From assembly GCF_003986935.1 (NCBI RefSeq), contig NZ_RJZE01000006.1:186001-250000 (forward strand): 64,000 nt of DNA, in the 5' to 3' direction. This stretch comes from Paraburkholderia kururiensis JCM 10599 = LMG 19447. GTDB taxonomy: Bacteria > Pseudomonadota > Gammaproteobacteria > Burkholderiales > Burkholderiaceae. The translations under genes were made by a program, and so were the position numbers. Of this stretch, positions 10,146 to 18,371 are shown piece after piece; positions within the stretch are counted from its first letter, which is position 1; each line of letters opens with the position of its first letter. Below the pieces are notes generated by a model that saw nothing but the letters and a program-made list of their open reading frames with translations, was not told the DNA's origin and did not search any database.

Positions 10146-10180
10146 AAAAAAACGGCGCCATCTGTTCTCGTCTGGCGCCG
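10146..10180 (-). terminator. Intrinsic terminator of gyrA
   Basis: On the minus strand CGGCGCCA, a 12-nt loop and TGGCGCCG are followed by seven T residues. It begins 47 nt after the gyrA stop and is a textbook Rho-independent terminator. Confidence 0.88.
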
Positions 10181-10226
10181 CTTCCAGCCTGCAAGGCCTA
10201 ACCATTGCCTGCGGGCGGGCGCGGTT

Positions 10227-12869
10227 TTAACTCTCCGCGCCGTCTTCACCCGGGTCAGCCGCTTCGCCACCGTCGGCAGCCGACGCGTCGGCGTCTCCTT
10301 CAGCTTCGGCCTCCGCCTCTGCAATGTGTTGCAGACCCGAAAGCTTCGTTCCTTCGTCAAGGCTGATGAGTGTAACACCTTGCGTTGCGCGTCCCATTTC
10401 ACGGACTTCCGACACGCGCGTGCGAATCAGCACGCCCGTCGTCGTAATCAGCATGATTTCCGATTCCGGGTCTACGAGGGTCGCGGCGACCACCTTGCCG
10501 TTGCGCTCCGACGTCTGGATCGCGATCATGCCCTTCGTGCCGCGGCCGTGACGCGTGTATTCCGTAATCGGCGTGCGTTTGCCGAAACCGTTTTCCGTGG
10601 CCGTTAGCACCGACTGCCGCTCGTCGCCGGCCACCAGCATGGCGATTACCTGCTGGCCGTCTTCGAGTTGCATGCCGCGCACACCGCGCGCTTCGCGCCC
10701 CATGGGGCGCACGTCGTTTTCGTCGAAGCGAACCGCCTTGCCGGAGTCGGAAAACAGCATCACGTCGTGCTGGCCATCGGTGATGGCCGCGCCGATCAGG
10801 TAATCACCGTCGTCCAGACCGACCGCAATAATACCCTTGCGCAATGGTCTGCTGAAAGCCTCCAGCGGCGTCTTCTTGACCGTGCCGAGCGCCGTTCCCA
10901 TGAAAACGTACTTGTCGGCCGAAAATTCCTTCACGGGCAGCACGACCGTGATCTTCTCGCCTTCCTGCAGCGGGAACATGTTCACGATGGGGCGACCGCG
11001 CGAGTTGCGCGAGCCTTGGGGCACCTCGTAGACCTTCACCCAGTAAACGCGGCCGCGGTTCGAGAAGCACAGAATGTGATCGTGCGTGTTGGCGATGAAC
11101 AGCGTGTCGATCCAGTCGTCTTCCTTCATCGAGGTGGCCTGCTTGCCGCGACCGCCCCGCTTCTGGGCTCGATATTCCGACAACGGCTGCGATTTCACGT
11201 AGCCCGTGTGCGACATCGTCACGACCATGTCCTGCGGCGTGATGAGGTCTTCGGTGTTGAGCTCTGTGGCGTTCATCTCGATCTTCGAGCGACGCTTGTC
11301 GCCGAATTCGGTTTTGATCGCCGCGAGTTCGTCGGAGATGATAGACGTTACACGCTCCGGCCGGGCCAGGATGTCCAGCAGGTCGGCGATCTGCGTCATG
11401 ACTTCGCGATACTCGCCAATGATCTTGTCCTGCTCGAGACCCGTGAGGCGCTGCAGCCGCATTTGCAGGATTTCCTGCGCCTGCGTATCCGACAGACGGT
11501 AAAGTCCGTCGCCCTGCATGCCGAACGCCGGGCTCAAGCCTTCCGGACGGTACGCGTCGCGGCCGCCGGCGGTGGCGTTCTCGGACTCTGCGCGCGTCAG
11601 CATCTCGCGCACGAGGGACGAGTCCCACGACCGCGCCATCAATTCCTGCTTGGCGATGGGCGGAGTAGGCGCTGCCTTGATGATCGCGATGAACTCGTCG
11701 ATATTGGCGAGCGCAACGGCGAGACCTTCCAGCACATGGCCACGCTCGCGCGCCTTGCGCAGTTCGTAGATGGTGCGCCGGGTGAGCACTTCGCGCCGGT
11801 GGGCGAGGAAGTACTCGAGCATTTCCTTGAGGTTCAGCAGCTTCGGCTGGTTGTCGACGAGCGCAACCATGTTCATGCCGAAGGTGTCCTGCAGCTGCGT
11901 GGCCTTGTACAGATTGTTGAGGATGACCTCGGGCACTTCGCCGCGCTTGAGCTCGATCACGACGCGCATGCCGCTCTTGTCGGATTCGTCGCGGATGTCC
12001 GAGATGCCTTCCAGCTTCTTCTCGTTGACCAGTTCCGCGATGCGCTCGAGCAGCGAACGCTTGTTGACCTGGTACGGCAGCTCATCAACGATGATCGCCA
12101 TGCGCTGGCCGCGATCGATTTCCTCGAAGTGGGTCGCCGCGCGCATCACGACGCGGCCGCGGCCCGTGCGATAGCCGTCGCGCACACCGGCGACGCCGTA
12201 GATGATGCCGGCCGTCGGAAAATCGGGGGCCGGGACAATCTCGATCAATTCGTCGATCGTCGCCTCAGGGTGCTTCAGCAGGTGCTGGCACGCATCGACG
12301 ACCTCATTCAGATTGTGCGGCGGGATGTTCGTCGCCATGCCGACCGCAATGCCCGACGAACCATTGATCAGCAGATTCGGGATGCGGGCCGGCAGGATCA
12401 GCGGCTCGCTTTCGCTGCCGTCGTAGTTGGGCCCGAAGTCGACCGTTTCTTTGTCGATGTCGGCGAGCAGTTCATGGCCGATCTTGGCCATGCGGATTTC
12501 GGTGTACCGCATGGCGGCGGCGTTGTCGCCGTCCACGGAGCCGAAGTTGCCCTGACCGTCCACGAGCATGTAGCGCAGCGAGAAGTCTTGCGCCATCCGC
12601 ACGATCGTGTCGTAGACCGCCGTGTCGCCGTGAGGATGGTACTTACCGATGACGTCGCCGACGATACGCGCCGACTTCTTGTAGGCGCGGTTCCAGTCGT
12701 TGTTGAGCTCGTGCATGGCGTAGAGAACGCGCCTGTGAACGGGCTTCAGGCCATCGCGGACGTCCGGAAGCGCACGCCCCACGATCACGCTCATCGCGTA
12801 ATCGAGATACGAGCGACGCATTTCCTCCTCGAGGGAGATGGGCAGGGTCTCTTTGGCGAATTGATCCAT
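10227..12869 (-). CDS. gyrA: DNA gyrase subunit A
   Basis: The 880-residue A subunit of type II topoisomerase, which breaks and rejoins DNA to introduce negative supercoils with GyrB. The catalytic Tyr122 is in [11 protein letters not shown]. The quinolone-resistance region reads [14 protein letters not shown] with Thr83 and Asp87, the usual wild-type residues for Burkholderia. The C-terminal domain contains the gyrase-specific QRGGRGK-type GyrA box (KRGGRGKQ) and beta-pinwheel repeats, then an acidic Ala/Glu/Asp-rich tail. Length is normal. It is followed directly by its own terminator. Confidence 0.98.
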   Translation of the reverse strand: MDQFAKETLPISLEEEMRRSYLDYAMSVIVGRALPDVRDGLKPVHRRVLYAMHELNNDWNRAYKKSARIVGDVIGKYHPHGDTAVYDTIVRMAQDFSLRYMLVDGQGNFGSVDGDNAAAMRYTEIRMAKIGHELLADIDKETVDFGPNYDGSESEPLILPARIPNLLINGSSGIAVGMATNIPPHNLNEVVDACQHLLKHPEATIDELIEIVPAPDFPTAGIIYGVAGVRDGYRTGRGRVVMRAATHFEEIDRGQRMAIIVDELPYQVNKRSLLERIAELVNEKKLEGISDIRDESDKSGMRVVIELKRGEVPEVILNNLYKATQLQDTFGMNMVALVDNQPKLLNLKEMLEYFLAHRREVLTRRTIYELRKARERGHVLEGLAVALANIDEFIAIIKAAPTPPIAKQELMARSWDSSLVREMLTRAESENATAGGRDAYRPEGLSPAFGMQGDGLYRLSDTQAQEILQMRLQRLTGLEQDKIIGEYREVMTQIADLLDILARPERVTSIISDELAAIKTEFGDKRRSKIEMNATELNTEDLITPQDMVVTMSHTGYVKSQPLSEYRAQKRGGRGKQATSMKEDDWIDTLFIANTHDHILCFSNRGRVYWVKVYEVPQGSRNSRGRPIVNMFPLQEGEKITVVLPVKEFSADKYVFMGTALGTVKKTPLEAFSRPLRKGIIAVGLDDGDYLIGAAITDGQHDVMLFSDSGKAVRFDENDVRPMGREARGVRGMQLEDGQQVIAMLVAGDERQSVLTATENGFGKRTPITEYTRHGRGTKGMIAIQTSERNGKVVAATLVDPESEIMLITTTGVLIRTRVSEVREMGRATQGVTLISLDEGTKLSGLQHIAEAEAEAEGDADASAADGGEAADPGEDGAES

Positions 12870-13369
12870 TTATCCGTGTCTTGTGCGTACTTGCTCGGGT
12901 GCCGCACCCTCCTTCGCACACGTGCTTTGCTGGCTAAAGCAAAGCGGTGGCAGGGCGCAGGGCATCACGCGATTCTACCACGCGCCAACTCCCGCCCCGC
13001 GCCTACGTATACCTATTAGAGGGAAGCCGGGCCGACGCCTCGAAGCTGCGTCAAAAAGACCACCGAAGGGATCAACGGGACACGCCACCAATGGCACTCG
13101 GTCGGCTATGCGGCCGCAAACCCACGCCGGGCGGCCTTTTGTTGCGCATGCACCACAATTGGAACCGGGCTACCAGGAGGGGCGGCTTTTTTTATCGTCG
13201 GACGGGAACGATATGGCAAAATGCCAACGCACAAAGTCAGACGCTGCTCGAAGTCTATACAAAGCGTCGCTCACAACGCACCGATGTTATACTTCGAGCA
13301 ATGTATGACTTGTCTTCGTCATCAGGCTCGCAGTAAACCTGCGGTAATCTCAATTTCGAGAGGAGAAAT
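12870..13369. other. Divergent gyrA/ompA intergenic region
   Basis: 500 nt without a credible gene. On the minus strand TAGAAT (12977-12972) is a plausible gyrA -10 box about 100 nt upstream of its start. On the plus strand TATACT (13288-13293) is a good -10 box for ompA with no clear -35. The ompA Shine-Dalgarno GAGAGGAG lies just before 13370. The middle (13020-13190) shows nothing recognisable. Confidence 0.5.
13245..13300. promoter_or_regulatory. Inverted repeat flanking the ompA promoter
   Basis: TGCTCGAAGT at 13245-13254 and its exact reverse complement ACTTCGAGCA at 13291-13300 are separated by 36 nt. The right arm overlaps the end of the candidate -10 box TATACT. The arms are also flanked by similar CTATAC/GTTATA sequences. 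This geometry fits a regulator binding two half-sites across the ompA promoter; the regulator is unknown. Confidence 0.45.
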
Positions 13370-14020
13370 ATGAATAAACTTTCAAAGCTCGCGTTCATTG
13401 CAGCTACCGCAGTTATGGCTGCATCCGCTTCGGCACAGTCCGTGCCGGCGTCGCGACAAGCCACGAATGACAACTGGGTGAACGGCACCGGCGAATACGT
13501 GTGGATGAACGGCACGAACGAGCTTTGCTGGCGCGATGCGTTCTGGACGCCGGCAACGGCTAACGCAAAGTGCGACGGCGCACTGGTCGCCCAGGCACCG
13601 CAACCGCCGGTCGCTCAACCGCCGGCACCGGCTCCCATCACGAGCCAGAAGATCACGTATCAAGCCGACACGCTGTTCGACTTCGACAAGGCTGTCCTGA
13701 AGCCGGCCGGCAAGCAAAAGCTTGACGAGCTCGCATCGAAGATCCAGGGCCTGAACCTCGAAGTGGTCGTTGCAACGGGCTACACGGACCGCATCGGTTC
13801 GGACAAGTACAACGACCGTCTGTCGCTGCGCCGCGCTCAAGCTGTGAAGGCATACCTGGTCAGCAAGGGCATCGACGCCAACCGTATCTACACGGAAGGC
13901 AAGGGCAAGCGTAACCCGGTCACGACGGGCTGCAACCAGAAGAACCGCAAGCAACTCATCGCCTGCCTCGCACCGGATCGTCGCGTGGAAGTCGAAGTTG
14001 TCGGTACTTCGAAGCAGTAA
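13370..14020 (+). CDS. ompA: OmpA-family peptidoglycan-associated outer-membrane protein
   Basis: A 216-residue exported protein with a signal peptide ([22 protein letters not shown]). An N-terminal domain carries the [19 protein letters not shown] segment common in Burkholderia OmpA proteins, followed by a Pro/Ala/Gln hinge at ~75-90. The C-terminal OmpA/MotB domain ([43 protein letters not shown]) binds diaminopimelate in peptidoglycan. There is no beta-barrel, so it is a wall-linking protein and not a pore. The extra Cys pair near [13 protein letters not shown] is also typical. The gene is flanked by its own promoter region and terminator. Confidence 0.93.
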   Translation: MNKLSKLAFIAATAVMAASASAQSVPASRQATNDNWVNGTGEYVWMNGTNELCWRDAFWTPATANAKCDGALVAQAPQPPVAQPPAPAPITSQKITYQADTLFDFDKAVLKPAGKQKLDELASKIQGLNLEVVVATGYTDRIGSDKYNDRLSLRRAQAVKAYLVSKGIDANRIYTEGKGKRNPVTTGCNQKNRKQLIACLAPDRRVEVEVVGTSKQ

Positions 14021-14042
14021 GCAGCAAGTTACCGCAGCATCC

Positions 14043-14070
14043 AAAGCCCCGCTTCGGCGGGGCTTTTTTT
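14043..14070 (+). terminator. Intrinsic terminator of ompA
   Basis: A ten-base-pair stem AAAGCCCCGC/GCGGGGCTTT closes a TTCG tetraloop and is followed by a T-run, 22 nt after the ompA stop. Confidence 0.92.
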
Positions 14071-14234
14071 CGTCTGGCGCTCGCCCAAAGTGGCTCCGTC
14101 CTGCGTCGCCCGCGCGACAGCTGACCGCGCGCAATCCGGAAGTGCTGCATTTTGCCGCCATGGCACGCCGCCTATATACTCCGGGTTTATCCCCGTTCCC
14201 CGCTCCGCGCGCCCCAATCAAGGCCGTCCGACCC

Positions 14235-14933
14235 ATGACCAACGCCGATCCCCACGAACTGCAGAAATTCAGCGATCTCGCGCATCGTTGGTGGGACCCG
14301 AATGCCGAGTTCAAGCCGCTGCACGAGCTGAATCCGGTGCGGCTCGACTGGATCGACGCGCACGCGCATCTTGCAGGCAAGCGCGTGCTCGACATTGGCT
14401 GCGGCGGCGGCATCCTGTCCGAATCCATGGCCGGGCTTGGCGCGAACGTCAAGGGCATCGACCTTTCCCACGAGGCACTCGGCGTCGCCGACCTGCATAG
14501 CCTGGAAAGCGGCGTCACGGTCGAATACGAGGAGATTGCCGCCGAAGCGCTTGCGGCCCGCGAGCCGGCCTCGTACGACGTCGTGACCTGCATGGAAATG
14601 CTCGAGCACGTGCCGGAGCCGGCGGCGATCGTCGCGGCCTGCGCAGCGCTCGTCAAACCAGGCGGCTGGTTGTTCTTCTCCACGCTCAACCGCAACGTGA
14701 AGTCGTATCTGCTTGCCGTGGTCGGTGCCGAATACATCGCCCGCATGCTGCCGCGGGGCACGCATGACTACGCGCGCTTCATCCGTCCGTCCGAACTCGC
14801 CGGCTTCGTGCGCGCCGCCAGGCTGAACACGGCCGACATCAAAGGCATTGTCTACCACCCGATCAGCAAGCATTTCGCGCTGTCGGACGATACCAGCGTC
14901 AACTACCTGCTCGCCTGCCGGCGCGAGGCCTGA
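14235..14933 (+). CDS. ubiG: Ubiquinone biosynthesis O-methyltransferase
   Basis: Performs both O-methylation steps of ubiquinone synthesis using S-adenosylmethionine. The 232-residue protein opens [22 protein letters not shown], the family start, and has the SAM-binding motif [13 protein letters not shown] and the later [11 protein letters not shown] and FFSTLNRN segments. In-frame upstream sequence crosses the ompA terminator, so the start at 14235 is firm. It is followed by gph after 32 nt, a ubiG-gph pairing widespread in proteobacteria. Confidence 0.96.
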   Translation: MTNADPHELQKFSDLAHRWWDPNAEFKPLHELNPVRLDWIDAHAHLAGKRVLDIGCGGGILSESMAGLGANVKGIDLSHEALGVADLHSLESGVTVEYEEIAAEALAAREPASYDVVTCMEMLEHVPEPAAIVAACAALVKPGGWLFFSTLNRNVKSYLLAVVGAEYIARMLPRGTHDYARFIRPSELAGFVRAARLNTADIKGIVYHPISKHFALSDDTSVNYLLACRREA

Positions 14934-14965
14934 GCCTCTACCGTTCGCACGCCAAAACCACGTTC

Positions 14966-15679
14966 ATGAGCGACCCGACGCCCCTGCCCCAGCGCGAAAA
15001 CGACGACGCCTCCATCCGTCTCTGTCAGGCTGTGCTGTTCGATCTGGACGGCACCCTTGCCGACACGGCGCCTGACCTCGCTGCTGCTGTGAACCGCATG
15101 CGACACGAACGCGGCCTGGAAATGGTGCCGCTCGACAAGCTGCGGCCGCTTGCGTCGGCGGGTGCACGCGGTCTAATCGGCGGCGCGTTTGGTATCGGGC
15201 CCGATCATCACGATTACGCCACTTTGCGCGAAGAATTCCTCGCCAACTACGAGGCCGACCTGTGCATCGAAACGACGCTCTTCCCGGGCATCGATACGGT
15301 GCTCGACGAGCTGGATGCGCGCGGCGTGCGCTGGGGCATCGTGACGAACAAGGTCACACGGCTCACCGAACCGCTTGTTGCGCTGCTCGGTCTCGAAGAA
15401 CGCGCGAGCTGCGTGGTCAGCGGCGACACCACACCGCACTCCAAACCGCATCCCGCCCCGCTGCTCCATGCCGCGAAGGCGCTCGACATGGAGCCGGAGC
15501 GCGTCGTCTATGTCGGCGACGATCTGCGGGATGTCCAGGCAGGGTTTGCGGCCGGCATGGTTACCGTCGCGGCGGCCTACGGCTATTGTGGCGACGACCT
15601 GCCCCCCTCCCACTGGCATGCGCAGCACGTCGTCGAATCCACGGCCCAGCTGCGTCTGCTCCTGCGCGACATCAGCTGA
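14966..15679 (+). CDS. gph: Phosphoglycolate phosphatase, HAD family
   Basis: Dephosphorylates 2-phosphoglycolate, a by-product of DNA repair and of oxygenase side reactions. The 237-residue HAD hydrolase contains the motif I FDLDGTLADTAPD (both catalytic Asp), motif II IVTNK, motif III lysine in HSKPHP and motif IV YVGDDLRD. The cap-domain length fits Gph; related MupP-type N-acetylmuramic acid 6-phosphate phosphatases also sit next to ubiG, so that specificity is a real alternative. Confidence 0.88.
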   Translation: MSDPTPLPQRENDDASIRLCQAVLFDLDGTLADTAPDLAAAVNRMRHERGLEMVPLDKLRPLASAGARGLIGGAFGIGPDHHDYATLREEFLANYEADLCIETTLFPGIDTVLDELDARGVRWGIVTNKVTRLTEPLVALLGLEERASCVVSGDTTPHSKPHPAPLLHAAKALDMEPERVVYVGDDLRDVQAGFAAGMVTVAAAYGYCGDDLPPSHWHAQHVVESTAQLRLLLRDIS

Positions 15680-15710
15680 GGGGCGTCTCTTCAGTCGCTT
15701 CTTCGAAGCG

Positions 15711-15740
15711 ACCTCTTGAAACCCCACCTCTTGAAACCCC
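15711..15740. repeat. Perfect 15-bp tandem repeat upstream of ssrA
   Basis: ACCTCTTGAAACCCC occurs twice with no gap, starting 32 nt after the gph stop and ending six bases before the ssrA -35 region. It looks like a recent slippage duplication. Confidence 0.8.
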
Positions 15741-15745
15741 GTCAG

Positions 15746-15775
15746 TTAGCCCAACATCCGCTTCTATGGGATAAT
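15746..15775 (+). promoter_or_regulatory. Probable ssrA promoter
   Basis: TTAGCC and GATAAT are separated by 18 nt. Transcription would begin near 15782, seven bases before the mature tmRNA end. Confidence 0.5.
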
Positions 15776-15788
15776 GCTTGTTCCACTT

Positions 15789-16145
15789 GGGGCCGACCTG
15801 GTTTCGACGTGGGTAATGAAGCAGCTCAGGGCATACCGAGGACCCGTCACCTCGTAAATCAATGGGACTTAAGTAACTGCGAACGACGAAACGTACGCAT
15901 TGGCGGCTTAACCCCGCCAACCTCGCACTGACTCGCTGACGGGTCAGGGTCGCAAGACCAGCGAGGTCATTCACGTCAGATAATCCTCAGCGATGTCACG
16001 GCGCCGGGGCCGAAAATCAAGTGACTCGCCGTAACGAAGCGTGTTCGTCCGCGTCGGTGCGGTTAAATCAAATGACTGAACTAAGTATGTAGAACTGGTT
16101 GTGGACTACTTGCGGACGCGGGTTCGATTCCCGCCGGCTCCACCA
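15789..16145 (+). ncRNA. ssrA: Transfer-messenger RNA (tmRNA)
   Basis: Rescues stalled ribosomes and tags their products for degradation. The 357-nt one-piece molecule starts GGGGCCGACCTGGTTTCGAC and ends with a T-arm and acceptor stem GGTTCGATTCCCGCCGGCTC followed by encoded CCA. The tag frame at 15879-15911 encodes ANDETYALAA and then TAA, the betaproteobacterial type of tag. The acceptor ends GGGGCCG/CGGCTCC pair as expected. It is monocistronic with its own promoter and terminator. Confidence 0.98.
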
Positions 16146-16176
16146 AGACACCTTCGAGCATCTGGACACGGATAGC

Positions 16177-16214
16177 AAAAAACCCCGACGGCTGAACGCC
16201 CTCGGGGTTTTTTG
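16177..16214. terminator. Bidirectional terminator between ssrA and a convergent gene
   Basis: AAAAAACCCCGA and TCGGGGTTTTTT form the arms of a stem with A/T-runs on both sides. It serves ssrA on the plus strand and the small secreted-protein gene on the minus strand. Confidence 0.88.
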
Positions 16215-16222
16215 TTGCCTGT

Positions 16223-16486
16223 TCAATCCTGCGGACACTGCAGGTTGCAGCCATTCGGATCGCCATCGTCACCGCGACGACGCATCTTCGAGGGCGCGCC
16301 TTTCTGGTATTTCTTCGAGGGCGCCGATGCCGCGAATTGCATCTGCGGATGCTCCTGCAAACGAAACTCGTCCTGCAGGATGCCGCCCGGCACACCAGGC
16401 GAGTTCTGGGCAAAGGCAATCGAAACGGTGGCGAAGAGCGTACCGGCCGTCGCGGCGGCCACGCATGCGTTGAGCAGAAATTTCAT
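16223..16486 (-). CDS. Small secreted protein of unknown function
   Basis: An 87-residue protein with a signal peptide (MKFLLNACVAAATAGTLFAT...AFA, cleavage before QNSPG). The mature part is only about 60 residues and ends with the two cysteines of CNLQCPQD, which could form a disulfide in the periplasm. A basic RRRGDDGD stretch precedes them. It converges on ssrA and shares its terminator. No function is known to me; the signal peptide, the fitted terminator and the lack of a competing frame are the reasons for calling it. Confidence 0.7.
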   Translation of the reverse strand: MKFLLNACVAAATAGTLFATVSIAFAQNSPGVPGGILQDEFRLQEHPQMQFAASAPSKKYQKGAPSKMRRRGDDGDPNGCNLQCPQD

Positions 16487-16595
16487 GTCGGATGGGCGCG
16501 GCGGTCGCGCGGCAGAAAGCAAAACGTAGCGCAAAGTATCGCAAAAACGACGGCCTGTTGCAGCGTGCTTGCGTCGCGCCGCCTCTTGCCTCGCG

Positions 16596-17696
16596 TTACT
16601 GCGTCTTACCGGAATCATCGGCGGAGGCCACCGCGAGCCCTTCTTCCAGACCCACCACGGTGCCGCATGCGCGCGGGTCGTAGCCCTGCAATCCGGCCAC
16701 GCTGGCATGAAACGCTTCGCTGCGCAGCAAAGCGACCACGGCGGCGAGCGGCTCGCGCGCGAGGCGCGCGCGCTCGCAGGCGAAGTAATAGTCCTCGTCC
16801 ACCACGGGAATGAAGTCGAGTCCGAAATGATGTGCGGCCGGCTCGACGCCAAAGCCAACATCCGCCATGCCGCTCGCGACAAACGCCGCAATGGCCGAAT
16901 GCGTGAGTTCCGCCGACGCATAGCCGTTCACGCGTTCCGGATCGATACCGATGCGCGTGAGCGCGAGATCGAGCAGCATGCGCGTGCCCGAGCCGGGCTG
17001 CCGGTTGACGAAGCGAATGTCGTCGCGGGACAGATCGCGCAGCGACCCGATCCGCTTCGGATTACCTCGTGCGAGAAAGAGGCCCTGCTTGCGGCGCGTC
17101 AGATGAATCAACACGTGGCGGTCTGGATCGAGCCAACGCCGGTAGACCGCGGCGCACGCGTCGCGAAACTCGCCGCGCGGCAGGTGAAAGCCGGCCAGAT
17201 CGCACTCGCCGCGCGCGAGGGCGGCAATCGCGTCGGCGCTGTCGCGGTACTTGATATCAACCGGCAAATCCGACGCGACGAGTGCCGTCACGAGCGCCGC
17301 TACCGCATAGCCGTGCGACGCGTAGATGCGCACGTTCAGCGACGGCGGCGAGAGCCAGCGGTTCAGGTCGCTTGCCACTTCGCTCGCGAGCGCCTGCATA
17401 TTCCCGTCCAGCCGCTCCACGCACAGCCGCTGCGCCCGCAATACCGCCTCGCCGAGCGCCGAGAGTTGCGAGCCGCGACCACGCTCCTTCGCGATCAGGG
17501 CGCCGCCCAGACGCTCCTCGAGCGCGCGCAGCAAACCCCAGGCGTGGCGATACGAGAGCCCCCGCCGTTCCGCCGCCTGCGCGATGCTCCCCGTTTCATC
17601 GACGAGCGCGAGCAACGGCACCACGTCGGTGAGGCTCGCTTCGCGGCCGTCTACGTCGCGCACCACCAGCTCGGCATGGCACTTTATCTGGATCAT
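16596..17696 (-). CDS. ModE-like HTH regulator with periplasmic-binding-protein-like sensor domain
   Basis: A 366-residue transcription factor. Residues ~15-90 form a ModE/LysR-type winged helix (LVDETGSIAQAAERRGLSYRHAWGLL, then ALIAKERGRGSQLSALGEAVL). Residues ~115-345 form a PBP-like domain of the kind fused to ModE N-termini or MoeA (NVRIYASHGYAVAAL, VNRQPGSGTRMLLDLAL, DVGFGVEPAAHHFGLDFIPV). Such proteins are thought to sense molybdate or another oxyanion. It is divergent from the formate dehydrogenase operon, whose large subunit needs a molybdenum cofactor, so control of fds is a reasonable inference. It differs from the LysR-type FdsR described in Cupriavidus. Confidence 0.85.
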   Translation of the reverse strand: MIQIKCHAELVVRDVDGREASLTDVVPLLALVDETGSIAQAAERRGLSYRHAWGLLRALEERLGGALIAKERGRGSQLSALGEAVLRAQRLCVERLDGNMQALASEVASDLNRWLSPPSLNVRIYASHGYAVAALVTALVASDLPVDIKYRDSADAIAALARGECDLAGFHLPRGEFRDACAAVYRRWLDPDRHVLIHLTRRKQGLFLARGNPKRIGSLRDLSRDDIRFVNRQPGSGTRMLLDLALTRIGIDPERVNGYASAELTHSAIAAFVASGMADVGFGVEPAAHHFGLDFIPVVDEDYYFACERARLAREPLAAVVALLRSEAFHASVAGLQGYDPRACGTVVGLEEGLAVASADDSGKTQ

Positions 17697-17831
17697 TTAT
17701 GCAATCCGGTTTCCTATTGCGCAAGTCATGGCAGCGGCCTATTGTTCGGCTAAACGTTTATGAGATAAGAAAGCATACGTGCGCGCCTTATGAAGGGCAA
17801 GTGCATATATGACTTTCCGAGGAGCCCCACT

Positions 17832-18371
17832 TTGGACGAGACACCCTCCCTCGCGCCCGACGATCTCGTCCGGCGCCATGCGCAGCCTGGCCGGTCGCTC
17901 GTGGCCGTGCTGCACGCCATTCAGGACGAAGCCGGCTTCGTGCCGCCCGCCGTGGTCACACCGCTTGCGCGCGCGCTGAACCTGTCGCGCGCCGAAGTGC
18001 ACGGCGTCCTGACCTACTATCACCACTTCCGTACCTCGCCTGCCGCGCCGGTCACCGTGCAGCTGTGCCGTGCCGAGGCGTGCCGCAGCATGGGGACGGA
18101 AGCGCTCGCGCAGCACATGGAGGCACGCACCGGTTGCCGTTTCGATCAGGGCCACGACACGGGGCACAACGGCACGGTCGCGCTCGAATCGGTCTATTGC
18201 CTCGGCCAATGCGCGCTGTCTCCTGCGATGACCGTGAACGGCACGCTCCACGCCAAAGTCACGCCGCAGAAATTCGATACGCTCCTCGCCGCCGCCACTG
18301 AAGCGGCTGAACGCGAGGCGAAGGGCGAAGCGAGGAGCGAGACGAAAACCCACACGAAGGAGCCGGCATGA
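17832..18371 (+). CDS. fdsG: NAD-dependent formate dehydrogenase gamma subunit
   Basis: NuoE-like 2Fe-2S subunit (179 residues from the chosen start) of the soluble, NAD-linked Mo formate dehydrogenase. The cluster ligands are CRAEAC and YCLGQC (Cys79, 84, 123, 127). A TTG start at 17832 is preferred because AGGAG lies seven bases upstream; an ATG at 17790 adds 14 residues but has no ribosome-binding site. LSRAEVHGVLTYYHHF is the family signature. The Lys/Glu-rich tail overlaps fdsB by four bases (ATGA), so the subunits are translationally coupled. Confidence 0.92.
   Translation: MDETPSLAPDDLVRRHAQPGRSLVAVLHAIQDEAGFVPPAVVTPLARALNLSRAEVHGVLTYYHHFRTSPAAPVTVQLCRAEACRSMGTEALAQHMEARTGCRFDQGHDTGHNGTVALESVYCLGQCALSPAMTVNGTLHAKVTPQKFDTLLAAATEAAEREAKGEARSETKTHTKEPA

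Noticed and set aside
12772..12869. GyrA Thr83 as a quinolone-resistance mutation
   Set aside because: Thr at this position is the ordinary residue in Burkholderia; Ile would be the resistance change. Asp87 is also wild-type.
10668..13019. 783-codon plus-strand frame opposite gyrA
   Set aside because: Antisense shadow of gyrA; no family resemblance.
15879..15911. Tag-peptide frame in ssrA as a separate small gene
   Set aside because: It is the tmRNA resume frame (ANDETYALAA), not an independent gene.
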